From positions 1 to 30,817 of the forward strand of contig CAYZYC010000017.1 in NCBI GenBank assembly GCA_964481165.1: DNA of 30,817 bases, given 5' to 3'. Both the position numbers and the translations under genes were made by a program. Source of the DNA: Zeimonas sp964481165 (GTDB lineage Bacteria > Pseudomonadota > Gammaproteobacteria > Burkholderiales > Burkholderiaceae_E). Shown piece after piece: positions 18,620-26,432 of the stretch; the stretch's first letter is position 1, and the number at the start of each line of letters is the position of its first letter. The notes below the pieces were generated by a model that had not been told where the DNA came from, made no database searches, and was given only the letters and a program-made list of their open reading frames with translations.

Positions 18620-18648
18620 ATGATTCCGGGTTTTCCTTTACAATTCAA
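18620..18648 (-). promoter_or_regulatory. Candidate sigma-70 promoter of the liv operon
   Basis: On the minus strand TTGAAT (18643-18648) and AATCAT (18620-18625) are separated by 17 bases, each matching four of six consensus positions. Transcription would begin about 25-30 bases before livG. It overlaps the opposing candidate -10 of the fmdB-type gene. Confidence 0.35.
18639..18644 (+). promoter_or_regulatory. Candidate -10 element for the fmdB-DUF502-aspS group
   Basis: TACAAT in a locally AT-rich stretch, about 60 bases before the ATG at 18704. No good -35 is visible at the usual distance. It is the only promoter-like sequence ahead of this plus-strand gene group. Confidence 0.35.
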
Positions 18649-18703
18649 GGTTTTTCCGCGCCCGGCGTTCGCGACCGGGCAATCCGCCTTTCGAGTCCAG
18701 ACC

Positions 18704-19135
18704 ATGCCGATCTACGCTTACCGTTGCGATTCCTGCGGCGCCGAGAAGGACGTGCTGCAGAAGTTCTCCGACGCGCCGCTCACCGTGTGCCCGCAATGCG
18801 GCGCCGAGGCGTTCCGCAAGGTTCTCACGGCACCGGCGTTCCAGTTGAAGGGCAGCGGCTGGTACGTGACCGATTTTCGCGACGGCAACAAGGCGAAGCC
18901 CGACGCCGCGAAACCGTCCGAACCGGCGAGCGCCGATGCGCGCACCGAAGGAGCCGGCTCGGGAGCCGGTAGCAGCGTCGCAGGGAGCAGCGGCGATGCG
19001 GGTTCAGCGGCAGCCGGCAAGGCGGGCGCGGGCGGCGCCGGTGCGGGCGGTGCCGATTCCACGGCAGGCAAGTCGCGCGAATCGTCGGCCGCGCCGGCGA
19101 CCTCCGCACCGTCGCAGGGCAGCACCTCCTCCTGA
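18704..19135 (+). CDS. FmdB-family zinc-ribbon protein
   Basis: A 143-residue protein whose first 55 residues form the FmdB/CxxC_CXXC_SSSS regulatory-protein zinc ribbon: MPIYAYRCDSCG (C8, C11) and CPQCG (C29, C32), then FRKVLTAPAFQLKGSGWYVTDF. The rest is a low-complexity tail of Ala, Gly and Ser with a few charges. FmdB was named from a formamidase cluster in Methylophilus, but in betaproteobacteria it usually precedes DUF502 and aspS as here, and its role is not known. A function in transcription or as a small metal-binding adaptor is possible. The tail codons are as GC-rich as the rest, so there is no sign of transfer. Confidence 0.88.
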   Translation: MPIYAYRCDSCGAEKDVLQKFSDAPLTVCPQCGAEAFRKVLTAPAFQLKGSGWYVTDFRDGNKAKPDAAKPSEPASADARTEGAGSGAGSSVAGSSGDAGSAAAGKAGAGGAGAGGADSTAGKSRESSAAPATSAPSQGSTSS

Positions 19136-19157
19136 GACCGGACGCGCACCGCGCAGC

Positions 19158-19844
19158 ATGCGCAAGTACTTCGTCACCGGACTGATCGTCTGGGTGCCGC
19201 TCGTCATCACGCTCTGGGTGCTCGACCTGATCGTGACGACGATGGACCAGAGCCTCGAACTGCTGCCGCTGCAACTGCATCCGCGCACCTTCTTCGGGCA
19301 CGACGTTCCGGGGCTCGGCGTGCTGCTGACGATCGGCGCGGTGCTGTTCACCGGGCTGGCCGCGCGCAACTTCATCGGCGAGCGCCTGCTGATCTACTGG
19401 GAAGGCATGCTCGCGCGCATCCCGATCGTGAACTCGATCTACCTGAGCGTGAAGCAGGTCAGCGACACGATCCTGTCGCCGAACGGGCAGGCGTTCCGGC
19501 GGGCGCTGCTCGTGCAGTATCCGCGCACCGGCGTCTGGACGATCGCGTTCCAGACGGGCGCCCCGTCCGACGAGGTGCGCCGGCACATCGACGTCGACAT
19601 GATTTCGATCTACGTCCCCACCACGCCGAACCCGACTTCCGGCTTCTTCCTGATGATGCCGCGGTCCGAGACGGTCGCGCTGGCCATGAGCGTCGACGAG
19701 GCGCTGAAATACGTGGTGTCGATGGGAGTCGTCGTGCCACCCGATCGCGGCGGTATCGCGCCGCACGACCTCGGCGTCGACCCGGCGCCCGTCCTCCCGG
19801 TCGTGCCTCCAGGCGCGCCGCCGGGCTTGAACCGGAGAACCTGA
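19158..19844 (+). CDS. DUF502 family membrane protein
   Basis: A 228-residue protein with two N-terminal membrane helices (MRKYFVTGLIVWVPLVITLWVLDL and VLLTIGAVLFTGLAARNFIG) and a conserved soluble part containing IPIVNSIYLSVKQVSDTIL, VLVQYPRTGVWTIAF-like sequence and VPTTPNPTSGFFLMMPR. These are the DUF502 hallmarks; the family is widespread but has no established biochemical function. The ATG at 19158 is 22 bases after the fmdB-type stop, and its own stop shares one base with the aspS start, so the three genes form one unit. The last 35 residues are Pro-rich and probably disordered. Confidence 0.9.
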   Translation: MRKYFVTGLIVWVPLVITLWVLDLIVTTMDQSLELLPLQLHPRTFFGHDVPGLGVLLTIGAVLFTGLAARNFIGERLLIYWEGMLARIPIVNSIYLSVKQVSDTILSPNGQAFRRALLVQYPRTGVWTIAFQTGAPSDEVRRHIDVDMISIYVPTTPNPTSGFFLMMPRSETVALAMSVDEALKYVVSMGVVVPPDRGGIAPHDLGVDPAPVLPVVPPGAPPGLNRRT

Positions 19845-21640
19845 TGCGTAGCTGCTATGCGGGCGAAATCTCGACCGCGCACCTCGGACGGACCGTCACG
19901 CTGTTCGGCTGGGTGCACCGCCGTCGCGACCACGGCGGCGTGATCTTCATCGACCTGCGCGATCGCGAAGGGCTCGCGCAGGTCGTCTGCGATCCCGATC
20001 GGCCGGCGCTGTTCGCCGTCGCCGAGCGCGTGCGCAACGAGTTCTGCGTGAAGGTCGTCGGCACGGTTCGCCGCCGGCCCGAAGGCACCGTCAATCCGAA
20101 CATCCGCAGCGGCGAGGTCGAGGTGCTCTGCGAGGAACTCGAGATCCTCAATGCCTCGCTGACCCCGCCGTTCCAGCTCGACGACGAGAACCTGTCGGAG
20201 ACGACGCGCCTGACGCATCGGGTGCTCGACCTGCGCCGTCCGACGATGCAGCACAACCTGATGCTGCGCTATCGCGTCGCGATGGAAGTGCGGAAGTATC
20301 TCGACTCGCTCGGCTTCGTCGACATCGAGACGCCGATGCTCACGCGTTCGACCCCCGAGGGTGCGCGCGACTATCTCGTTCCGTCGCGCGTCAATCCGGG
20401 CGAGTTCTTCGCGCTGCCGCAGTCGCCGCAGTTGTTCAAGCAGATGCTGATGGCGTCCGGATTCGATCGCTACTACCAGATCACGCGCTGCTTTCGCGAC
20501 GAGGACCTGCGCGCGGACCGGCAGCCGGAGTTCACGCAGATCGACTGCGAGACTTCGTTCCTGACCGAGGAAGAGATCCGCGGGATCTTCGAGGAGATGA
20601 TCCGCGTCGTGTTCCGCAACGCCATGTCGGTCGAGCTGCCCGCGCAGTTCCCGGTGATGCCGTATGCCGAGGCGATGCGGCTCTACGGCTCGGACAAGCC
20701 GGACCTGCGCGTGAAACTCGTGTTCACCGACCTGACCGACGCGATGACCGACGTCGACTTCAAGGTGTTCAGCGCCCCGGCCAACGCCGAAGACGGCCGC
20801 GTCGTCGCGCTTCGCGTTCCCGGGGGCGGCTCGATGACGCGCGGCGAGATCGACGCGTACGGACAGTTCGTCTCGATCTATGGCGCGAAGGGACTCGCGT
20901 GGATCAAGGTCAACGACGCAGCGCGCGGTCGCGACGGGCTGCAGTCGCCCATCGTCAAGAACCTGCACGACGCCGCGATCGCCGCGATCCTCGAGCGCAC
21001 CGGCGCGGCCGACGGCGACATCGTCTTCTTCGGAGCCGACACCGCCCGGGTCGTCGCCGCGTCGATCGGCGCATTGCGCACGAAGATCGGCCAGTCGGAG
21101 TTCGGCCGGCGCACGGGTCTTTTCGAGCCGGGATGGAAGCCGGTGTGGATCGTCGATTTCCCGATGTTCGAGTACGACGACGACGAGGATCGCTGGGTTT
21201 CCGTGCACCACCCGTTCACGTCGCCGAAGGACGGTCACGAAGACCTGATGACGAGCGACCCGGGCGCGTGCCTGGCGAAGGCCTACGATCTCGTGCTCAA
21301 CGGCTGGGAGCTCGGCGGCGGCTCGGTCCGCATCCATCGCGAGGACGTGCAGAGCAAGGTGTTCCGCGCGCTGCGCATCGGCTCCGAGGAAGCGCGCGCG
21401 AAGTTCGGGTTCCTGCTCGATGCGCTGCAGTACGGTGCGCCGCCGCACGGCGGGATCGCGTTCGGACTCGATCGCCTCGTCACGCTGATGGCCGGGGCCG
21501 AGTCGATCCGCGACGTGATCGCGTTCCCGAAGACGCAGCGGGCACAATGCCTGCTGACGCAGGCGCCGTCGGAAGTCGACGAACAGCAGCTTCGCGAGCT
21601 GCACATCCGGCTGCGCAACTCCGAGGTGGCCAGGGCGTGA
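19844..21640 (+). CDS. aspS: Aspartyl-tRNA synthetase (AspRS)
   Basis: A 598-residue bacterial-type class II synthetase charging tRNA-Asp. The N-terminal anticodon-binding OB-fold shows LFGWVHRRRDHGGVIFIDLRDR. Motif 2 is CFRDEDLRADRQPEFTQID, the GAD insertion domain spans roughly residues 290-420, and motif 3 is GGIAFGLDRLVTLMAG. The length matches bacterial AspRS (about 590). Whether it is discriminating or also charges tRNA-Asn cannot be decided by eye; that depends on whether gatCAB and asnS exist elsewhere. It is coupled to DUF502 upstream (TGATG) and to nudB downstream (GTGA). Confidence 0.98.
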   Translation: MRSCYAGEISTAHLGRTVTLFGWVHRRRDHGGVIFIDLRDREGLAQVVCDPDRPALFAVAERVRNEFCVKVVGTVRRRPEGTVNPNIRSGEVEVLCEELEILNASLTPPFQLDDENLSETTRLTHRVLDLRRPTMQHNLMLRYRVAMEVRKYLDSLGFVDIETPMLTRSTPEGARDYLVPSRVNPGEFFALPQSPQLFKQMLMASGFDRYYQITRCFRDEDLRADRQPEFTQIDCETSFLTEEEIRGIFEEMIRVVFRNAMSVELPAQFPVMPYAEAMRLYGSDKPDLRVKLVFTDLTDAMTDVDFKVFSAPANAEDGRVVALRVPGGGSMTRGEIDAYGQFVSIYGAKGLAWIKVNDAARGRDGLQSPIVKNLHDAAIAAILERTGAADGDIVFFGADTARVVAASIGALRTKIGQSEFGRRTGLFEPGWKPVWIVDFPMFEYDDDEDRWVSVHHPFTSPKDGHEDLMTSDPGACLAKAYDLVLNGWELGGGSVRIHREDVQSKVFRALRIGSEEARAKFGFLLDALQYGAPPHGGIAFGLDRLVTLMAGAESIRDVIAFPKTQRAQCLLTQAPSEVDEQQLRELHIRLRNSEVARA

Positions 21641-22089
21641 CGAAGATTCCGGAATCGGTGCTGGTCGTCGTGCATGCGTCCGACCTGCAGGTGCTGCTGC
21701 TCGAACGCGCCGACCACCCGGGTTTCTGGCAATCGGTGACCGGCAGCCGCGCGACGCTCGACGAACCGCTGCTGCAGACCTGCGTGCGCGAGGTGCGCGA
21801 GGAGACCGGCATCGATGCACGGGACTTCGATCTCGTCGACTGGCAGCAGGAGAACCGCTACGAGATCTACCCGCACTGGCGCGCGCGCTACGCGCCGGGC
21901 GTCACGCAAAACGTCGAGCACGTGTTCGGGCTGCGCTTGCCGCATCCGATCGACGTGCAACTCGCGCCGCGCGAGCACCTGCGATACGAATGGCTGCCGT
22001 GGGAAGACGCGGCAGGGCGGTGTTTCTCGTGGAGCAACGCCACGGCGATCCGTCAGCTTCCGCAGCGCAACGCTGCCGCATGCCGATGA
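21637..22089 (+). CDS. nudB: Dihydroneopterin triphosphate diphosphatase (NudB), Nudix hydrolase
   Basis: A 150-residue Nudix hydrolase that removes pyrophosphate from dihydroneopterin triphosphate in folate synthesis. It begins, from a GTG overlapping the aspS stop (21637-21640), with TKIPESVLVVVH. The Nudix box is GSRATLDEPLLQTCVREVREETGI, with one residue more than the canonical spacing between Gly and Glu, as in other betaproteobacterial NudB proteins. The downstream LPHPIDVQLAPREHLRYEWLPWEDA segment is also typical of NudB. It overlaps the next gene by four bases (ATGA at 22086-22089). Confidence 0.9.
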   Translation: MTKIPESVLVVVHASDLQVLLLERADHPGFWQSVTGSRATLDEPLLQTCVREVREETGIDARDFDLVDWQQENRYEIYPHWRARYAPGVTQNVEHVFGLRLPHPIDVQLAPREHLRYEWLPWEDAAGRCFSWSNATAIRQLPQRNAAACR

Positions 22090-23177
22090 AGACACCGGCG
22101 CAGAGGCCCCGGGCAAGCGCGGCGTCGGCGCTGCGCAGCCGCGTCGAATCGCGGATCGTGCGCGCCGTCGGCAGCATGCGCGCGATGGGCAACATGCGCG
22201 CGATGGGCAACATGCGTGCCGTCGGCGGCATGCGCCGTGCGTCGCCGGGCCCGCGCGACGCGAAGACGCGTTTGCCGGCGCCCGAAGCGGCCGCGCCCCG
22301 GCTGCGCGTGGCGACCTACAACATCCACAAGGGCGTGCTGCGCGACTTCATCGGGCTGCGCCGCGTCGCGCGCATCCACGAACTGCGCACGCGGCTGCAC
22401 GAACTCGGCAGCGACCTGGTCTTCCTGCAGGAGGTGCAGGGCCAGCACCAGCGTCACGCACGGCAGTTCGAGCAATGGCCGAGCGAATCGCAGGAGCTGT
22501 TCCTGTCGAAGTCGCCGGCGCTGAAACAGACCTTCGAGACCGCGTACGGGCGCAACGCGAGCTACCTGCACGGCCACCACGGCAACGCGCTCCTCTCGCG
22601 CTACCCGATCATCGGACTGGAGAACCGCGACATCTCCGACCACGCGCTCGAAAAGCGCGGGGTCCTGCATTGCACGGTGCAGATCGATTCGCGCCGGGTG
22701 CACTGCTTCGTCGTGCACCTGGGGCTGCTCGCCCGCAGCCGCGAACGACAGCTCGGTGCGCTGCTCGAATGGATCTCGTCCGAAGTCGATGCGCAGGATC
22801 CGCTGATCATCGCCGGCGACTTCAACGACTGGCGCAACACGCTGTCCGAGCGCCTGTGCCGGGAAGCCGGCGTGGTCGAGGTATTCGACGCGCTGCGTCC
22901 GGGGATCGAGACCGCGCGGCGGGCCGCCTATTTCACGCGCGATCGGACGTTCGACGTCGCGAGGCAGGCGGCCGTCGAGGTTCCGCGGCTGCCGCGCATG
23001 GTGCGCACGGCCCGCACCTATCCCGCGCTCGTTCCGTGGTTCCGGATGGACCGCATCTACCAGCGCGGCTTTCGCGTGACCGACGCGCGGGTGCTGCGCG
23101 GCATCGAGTGGGCGCGCCTGTCGGACCACAGTCCGCTGGTCGCGGATCTCGAGCTGCCGGAACTGCCTCCGCAGTGA
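22086..23177 (+). CDS. Endonuclease/exonuclease/phosphatase family protein, YbhP-like, with repeat-built N-terminus
   Basis: A predicted 363-residue metal-dependent phosphodiesterase. The EEP fold starts near residue 73: LRVATYNIHKG (N79), FLQEV (E116), HGNALLSRYPI, IIAGDFNDW and SDHSPLVADL supply the metal and catalytic residues. In related genomes such proteins (E. coli YbhP) lie beside the cardiolipin synthase gene clsB, which is not present here. The 70 residues before the fold are basic and contain four hexapeptide repeats of the form [MV]RA[MV]G[SNG]; family members normally start just before LRVATYN. In-frame ATGs at 22176, 22185, 22194, 22203, 22212 and 22230 could therefore be the true start. 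The substrate is unknown. Confidence 0.85.
   Translation: MKTPAQRPRASAASALRSRVESRIVRAVGSMRAMGNMRAMGNMRAVGGMRRASPGPRDAKTRLPAPEAAAPRLRVATYNIHKGVLRDFIGLRRVARIHELRTRLHELGSDLVFLQEVQGQHQRHARQFEQWPSESQELFLSKSPALKQTFETAYGRNASYLHGHHGNALLSRYPIIGLENRDISDHALEKRGVLHCTVQIDSRRVHCFVVHLGLLARSRERQLGALLEWISSEVDAQDPLIIAGDFNDWRNTLSERLCREAGVVEVFDALRPGIETARRAAYFTRDRTFDVARQAAVEVPRLPRMVRTARTYPALVPWFRMDRIYQRGFRVTDARVLRGIEWARLSDHSPLVADLELPELPPQ
22158..22229 (+). repeat. Four tandem 18-base repeats in the 5' end of the YbhP-like gene
   Basis: Units at 22158, 22176, 22194 and 22212 each span 18 bases. The second and third are identical (ATGCGCGCGATGGGCAAC) and the first and fourth are diverged. The units stay in frame and encode VRAVGS, MRAMGN, MRAMGN and MRAVGG, so gain or loss of units would not break the reading frame. 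Confidence 0.9.
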
Positions 23178-23183
23178 TCGTGC

Positions 23184-23205
23184 GCGCCGCGCGGCGACGC
23201 GGCGC
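23184..23205. terminator. GC-rich inverted repeat between convergent YbhP-like and PuuD-like genes
   Basis: GCGCCGC (23184-23190) and GCGGCGC (23199-23205) form a seven-base stem with an eight-base loop in the 52-base gap between converging genes. No T-run follows, so termination is only a possibility. Confidence 0.35.
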
Positions 23206-23229
23206 TCGCCCCTGCGCCGGCTGCCCGGC

Positions 23230-24021
23230 CTACCGCCCGGCCTCGCGCATGCGTTCGGCGGCGGCGAGGAAATCGAGCAGGATCGGCGAACTGTCGAGCA
23301 GATCTTCGGCGCCCGGGTGGAACTCGGGGTGCCACTGCACGCCCAGCGCGTATCCCGAGCCGCGCCAGCGGATCGCTTCGACGATGCCGTCGACGCTCGA
23401 GCGCGCATCGACGACGAGGTCGCCGCCGAGCCGGTCGACCGCCTGGTGGTGGATGCTGTTCACCCGGCCGGAGGCCAGCGGCGCATAGAGGTTCGACAGC
23501 AGCGAGTCGGGTTCGAAGCTGATCTCGTGGAACAGCGCGTCGTACAGCTCGGAGTCGACGTGCGGGATCGCCTGCGGGCGTTGCGTGGGAATGTCCTGCA
23601 GCAGCGTGCCGCCGAACGCGACGTTCATCAGCTGCGCGCCGCGGCAGATGCCCAGCACGGGCCGGCCCTGCGCCATGAACTCGTGCAGCAGCTCCATCTC
23701 GTAGCGGTCGCGGACGATGTCGCCGGACCACTCCTGGCGCATCGGCTGCGCTCCGTACGAACGCGGGCTGACGTCGGCGCCGCCCTGCAGCACGAGGGCG
23801 TCGAGTTCGTTGACGTAGCTGCGCACCGAGATTCCGCGCCGGCTGACTTCGGCGCTCGAACTGATCGTCGGGATCATCAGCACGAGCGCGCCGTGCGCCA
23901 TGATCCAGTGCGCGATCGACTGCTCGAGGTACTGCAGCACCTTGTTGCGAAAGCCGAGTTCGCGCGGCGGTGCGTGCAGCAGGCGTGCGGAGAGGCCGAT
24001 CTTCAGCGGCCGGGGTGCCAT
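23230..24021 (-). CDS. Class I glutamine amidotransferase-like gamma-glutamyl hydrolase (PuuD-like, peptidase C26)
   Basis: A 263-residue cytosolic hydrolase that should cleave gamma-glutamyl amide bonds, as PuuD does with gamma-glutamyl-GABA. The nucleophile elbow is GICRGAQLMNV (C126) and the catalytic dyad is VQWHPEF (H231, E233). LQGGADVSP and NSIHHQAVD are family signatures. It is the last gene of the minus-strand unit, six bases after the YbdK-like ligase stop, which suggests it acts on a gamma-glutamyl product of that ligase. No putrescine genes (puuA, puuB, puuC) are nearby, so the Puu pathway is not supported. Confidence 0.9.
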   Translation of the reverse strand: MAPRPLKIGLSARLLHAPPRELGFRNKVLQYLEQSIAHWIMAHGALVLMIPTISSSAEVSRRGISVRSYVNELDALVLQGGADVSPRSYGAQPMRQEWSGDIVRDRYEMELLHEFMAQGRPVLGICRGAQLMNVAFGGTLLQDIPTQRPQAIPHVDSELYDALFHEISFEPDSLLSNLYAPLASGRVNSIHHQAVDRLGGDLVVDARSSVDGIVEAIRWRGSGYALGVQWHPEFHPGAEDLLDSSPILLDFLAAAERMREAGR

Positions 24022-24027
24022 GGCGCC

Positions 24028-25143
24028 TCAGCGACTCCAGCGAAGGCACTGCTGGCGGACGACTTCGGGAAGCAGGTTCTCGCGCTCGTGGGTCTGGCGG
24101 ATCCAGGTGGCATCGTTGCCGAGCGAACCGATGTCGTCGCGCACGCGACGGCACGCGTCCTCGGCGCCGAGTTCGATCGCATGCTGCTCGATCTCGGCGA
24201 GCGTCTCGGCGATGTCCTCGCGGATCGTGCGGTGTTCGCCGGTCTGCGGGTCGACGAAGGTGCCGTCGAAGCCGAAGCGGCACGCCTGGAATCGATTGAA
24301 CGTGTAGACGAGGTAGTCGTCTTCCTGCGGCCGGAACGGCTGCTCGAAACTGAGCCAGCGCGCCACGCACTGGACGTATGCCGACAGCGCAGCGGCCTTC
24401 TCGATGGTGAGCGGCGTGTCGAGCACGCGGACCTCGATCGTCCCGAACTCGGGCTTCGGGCGGATGTCCCAGTAGAAATCCTTCATGCCCTGCACGACGC
24501 CGGTGCGCGCCATCTTCTCGAAGTAGCGCGTGAATTCGTCCCAGCTCAGCGTGAACGGCGCGCGCCCGGACAACGGGAACGCGAACACCGAGTTCAGGCG
24601 CGCCGAGTGGAAACCCGTGTCGACGCCCTGCACGAAGGGCGAAGACGCCGACAGCGCGATGAAGTGCGGAATGAAACGCGAGAGCCCGTGCAACAGCACG
24701 AGCGCCGCGTCGGGGCCGGCGCAGCCGATGTGCACGTGCTGGCCGAAGATCGTGAACTGCTTCGACAGGTATCCGTAGAGCTCGGAGAGCATGTGGAAAC
24801 GCGGCGTGTCGTAGATGCGCCGCTTGCTCCAGTCCTGGAACGGATGCGTGCCGCCGCCCGACAGGCCGATGTTGAGCCGGCTCGCGCTGTCGACGAGCAC
24901 GTCGCGGATCTCGCGCAGGTGCGCGAGCGCCTCGGCGTAGTCGCGGCAGATCCCGGTCGACAGTTCGATCATGCTGCCGGTCATCTCGGGCTTCACTTCG
25001 CCCGGCAGCTTGCGGCGGCCGACCAGCCGCAGCAGGTCGTTGGCGCCGTCGGTCAGGTCGAAATCGTGCGTATTGACGATCTGAAGTTCGATTTCGACGC
25101 CGAGCGTCAGCGCGCGCGACTCGGCGAAGGATTCCAGCGGCAT
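24028..25143 (-). CDS. YbdK-type carboxylate-amine ligase (glutamate-cysteine ligase 2 family)
   Basis: A 371-residue ATP-dependent ligase of the GCS2 family. Signatures are GVEIELQIV (15-23), KPEMTGSMIELST (51-63), GGGTHPFQDW, FGQHVHIG and the late IEVRVLDT. E. coli YbdK has weak gamma-glutamylcysteine synthetase activity; the natural amine acceptor in this family is unsettled. AGGAGA, which includes the stop codon of the upstream antiporter gene, precedes its ATG at 25141-25143. Clustering with a gamma-glutamyl hydrolase, an antiporter and an MscS channel suggests a role in a gamma-glutamyl metabolite tied to ion or osmotic balance; this is inference. Confidence 0.88.
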   Translation of the reverse strand: MPLESFAESRALTLGVEIELQIVNTHDFDLTDGANDLLRLVGRRKLPGEVKPEMTGSMIELSTGICRDYAEALAHLREIRDVLVDSASRLNIGLSGGGTHPFQDWSKRRIYDTPRFHMLSELYGYLSKQFTIFGQHVHIGCAGPDAALVLLHGLSRFIPHFIALSASSPFVQGVDTGFHSARLNSVFAFPLSGRAPFTLSWDEFTRYFEKMARTGVVQGMKDFYWDIRPKPEFGTIEVRVLDTPLTIEKAAALSAYVQCVARWLSFEQPFRPQEDDYLVYTFNRFQACRFGFDGTFVDPQTGEHRTIREDIAETLAEIEQHAIELGAEDACRRVRDDIGSLGNDATWIRQTHERENLLPEVVRQQCLRWSR

Positions 25144-25152
25144 CGGGCTCTC

Positions 25153-26376
25153 CTACCGGATGTGGTCCTCGTGCACGGAGCGAAGCGCCGCGTGCACGAC
25201 GATCGGCCCGATCAGTTCGAGGATCGCGATCGCGCTGAACACGATTCCGGTCAACTGCCAGGCGAATTCGGGATACAGCGTCTGCAGCTCGACCATCAGC
25301 ACCAGCGCCACGCCGGAGATCGGCAGCAGCGCGAAGCCCAGCGCGACACCCTGCTTCAGCGAGATGCCGCTGGCGCGACTGAGCGCCGTCGTTGCGAGCA
25401 GCTTCGCGGCGAGACGCGCGAGCACCACCGCCAGGCCGAGCGTGAATCCCGAGACCAGCGTCTCGACCGACCACACCGAACCGGTGATGACGAACAGCAT
25501 CAGCACCAGCGCGCCGCCGGCGGTGCCGAAGTGCCGCGGCCAGATCCACGGGCGTTCGGTGCTGTTGCGCAGCATCGTTCCGGCCAGAAGCGGGACGAGC
25601 ATCGTCGAAAGATTCGCCATCTTCGTGACCGACAGCGCCAGCAGGATCAGGCCGAGCAGCAGCAGCGTCGAGTTCTCGTTGCGCAGGTCGAGCCTGCGCG
25701 CGATCAGCGAAACCGAGAAGGCGAGCAGCGCGGCGACGATCGCCGAACCGGCGAGCAGGTACAGCGGATGCGCGAACGAACGCACCATGCTTCCGACGAA
25801 CTCCGCGTGCAGCCACCCGAAGACGAACTTGCTCGCCAGCACGGCGTAGAAGGTGTTCAGTCCGGTCAGCAGGATCATGCGTTCGGTGACCTGTCCCGAT
25901 GCGTCGAACTCGGAGGCCACGCGCATGACGACCGAAGGCGAGGTGGCGATCGCGATCGCGCCGATGGCGGTGGCCACGCGAGCCTCGACGCCGAGGAGCA
26001 CGAGCACGAGGAAGACCGCGGCGAACGTGAGCAGCGCCTCCGCGAGACTCGTCGCGAGCAGCCACGGGTTGGTTCGCAGCCAGCGCAGGTTGATGCGGCT
26101 GCCGAGCTCGAACAGCAGCAGCGCCAGCGCGAGATCGACGATCAGGCGAAAGCTCGGCTTGAGCGTCGTGCCCGCCAGGTTCAGTCCGAATCCGAACATC
26201 GAGACGATCGTGCCGACCGCGGCGTAACCGACGACGCGCGGCAGGCGGAACACGCGATAGACGAACTCGCCGATCAGTGCGGCGATGACGACGGTGAGCG
26301 AAACCCAGAGAACCGCGTCGGGCGAAGGCGGCCAGGAAGGCAGGAAGAACAGGTCGGAGCGTGCGTCGCCCGTCAT
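25153..26376 (-). CDS. CPA2-family monovalent cation/proton antiporter, membrane domain only
   Basis: A 407-residue membrane protein with about 12 helices, related to KefB/KefC-type antiporters. RVVGYAAVGTIV, LLLFELGSRINLRWL (the CPA2 'LLF-GLE' region), AIATSPSVVMRVASE (the TSP motif of the ion site) and LLPISGVALVLM are visible. It ends directly after the membrane domain at HEDHIR, so the cytosolic RCK/TrkA-N domain through which KefB and KefC sense glutathione is missing. It is downstream of the MscS-type gene by 56 bases, and its stop lies in the ribosome-binding site of the ligase gene. Whether it exchanges potassium or sodium cannot be told. Confidence 0.88.
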   Translation of the reverse strand: MTGDARSDLFFLPSWPPSPDAVLWVSLTVVIAALIGEFVYRVFRLPRVVGYAAVGTIVSMFGFGLNLAGTTLKPSFRLIVDLALALLLFELGSRINLRWLRTNPWLLATSLAEALLTFAAVFLVLVLLGVEARVATAIGAIAIATSPSVVMRVASEFDASGQVTERMILLTGLNTFYAVLASKFVFGWLHAEFVGSMVRSFAHPLYLLAGSAIVAALLAFSVSLIARRLDLRNENSTLLLLGLILLALSVTKMANLSTMLVPLLAGTMLRNSTERPWIWPRHFGTAGGALVLMLFVITGSVWSVETLVSGFTLGLAVVLARLAAKLLATTALSRASGISLKQGVALGFALLPISGVALVLMVELQTLYPEFAWQLTGIVFSAIAILELIGPIVVHAALRSVHEDHIR

Positions 26377-26432
26377 CGTCGGATTCTCCGCAGCGAGGTC
26401 ATGCAGCTTATGTCACCGATCATTGCAGCACG

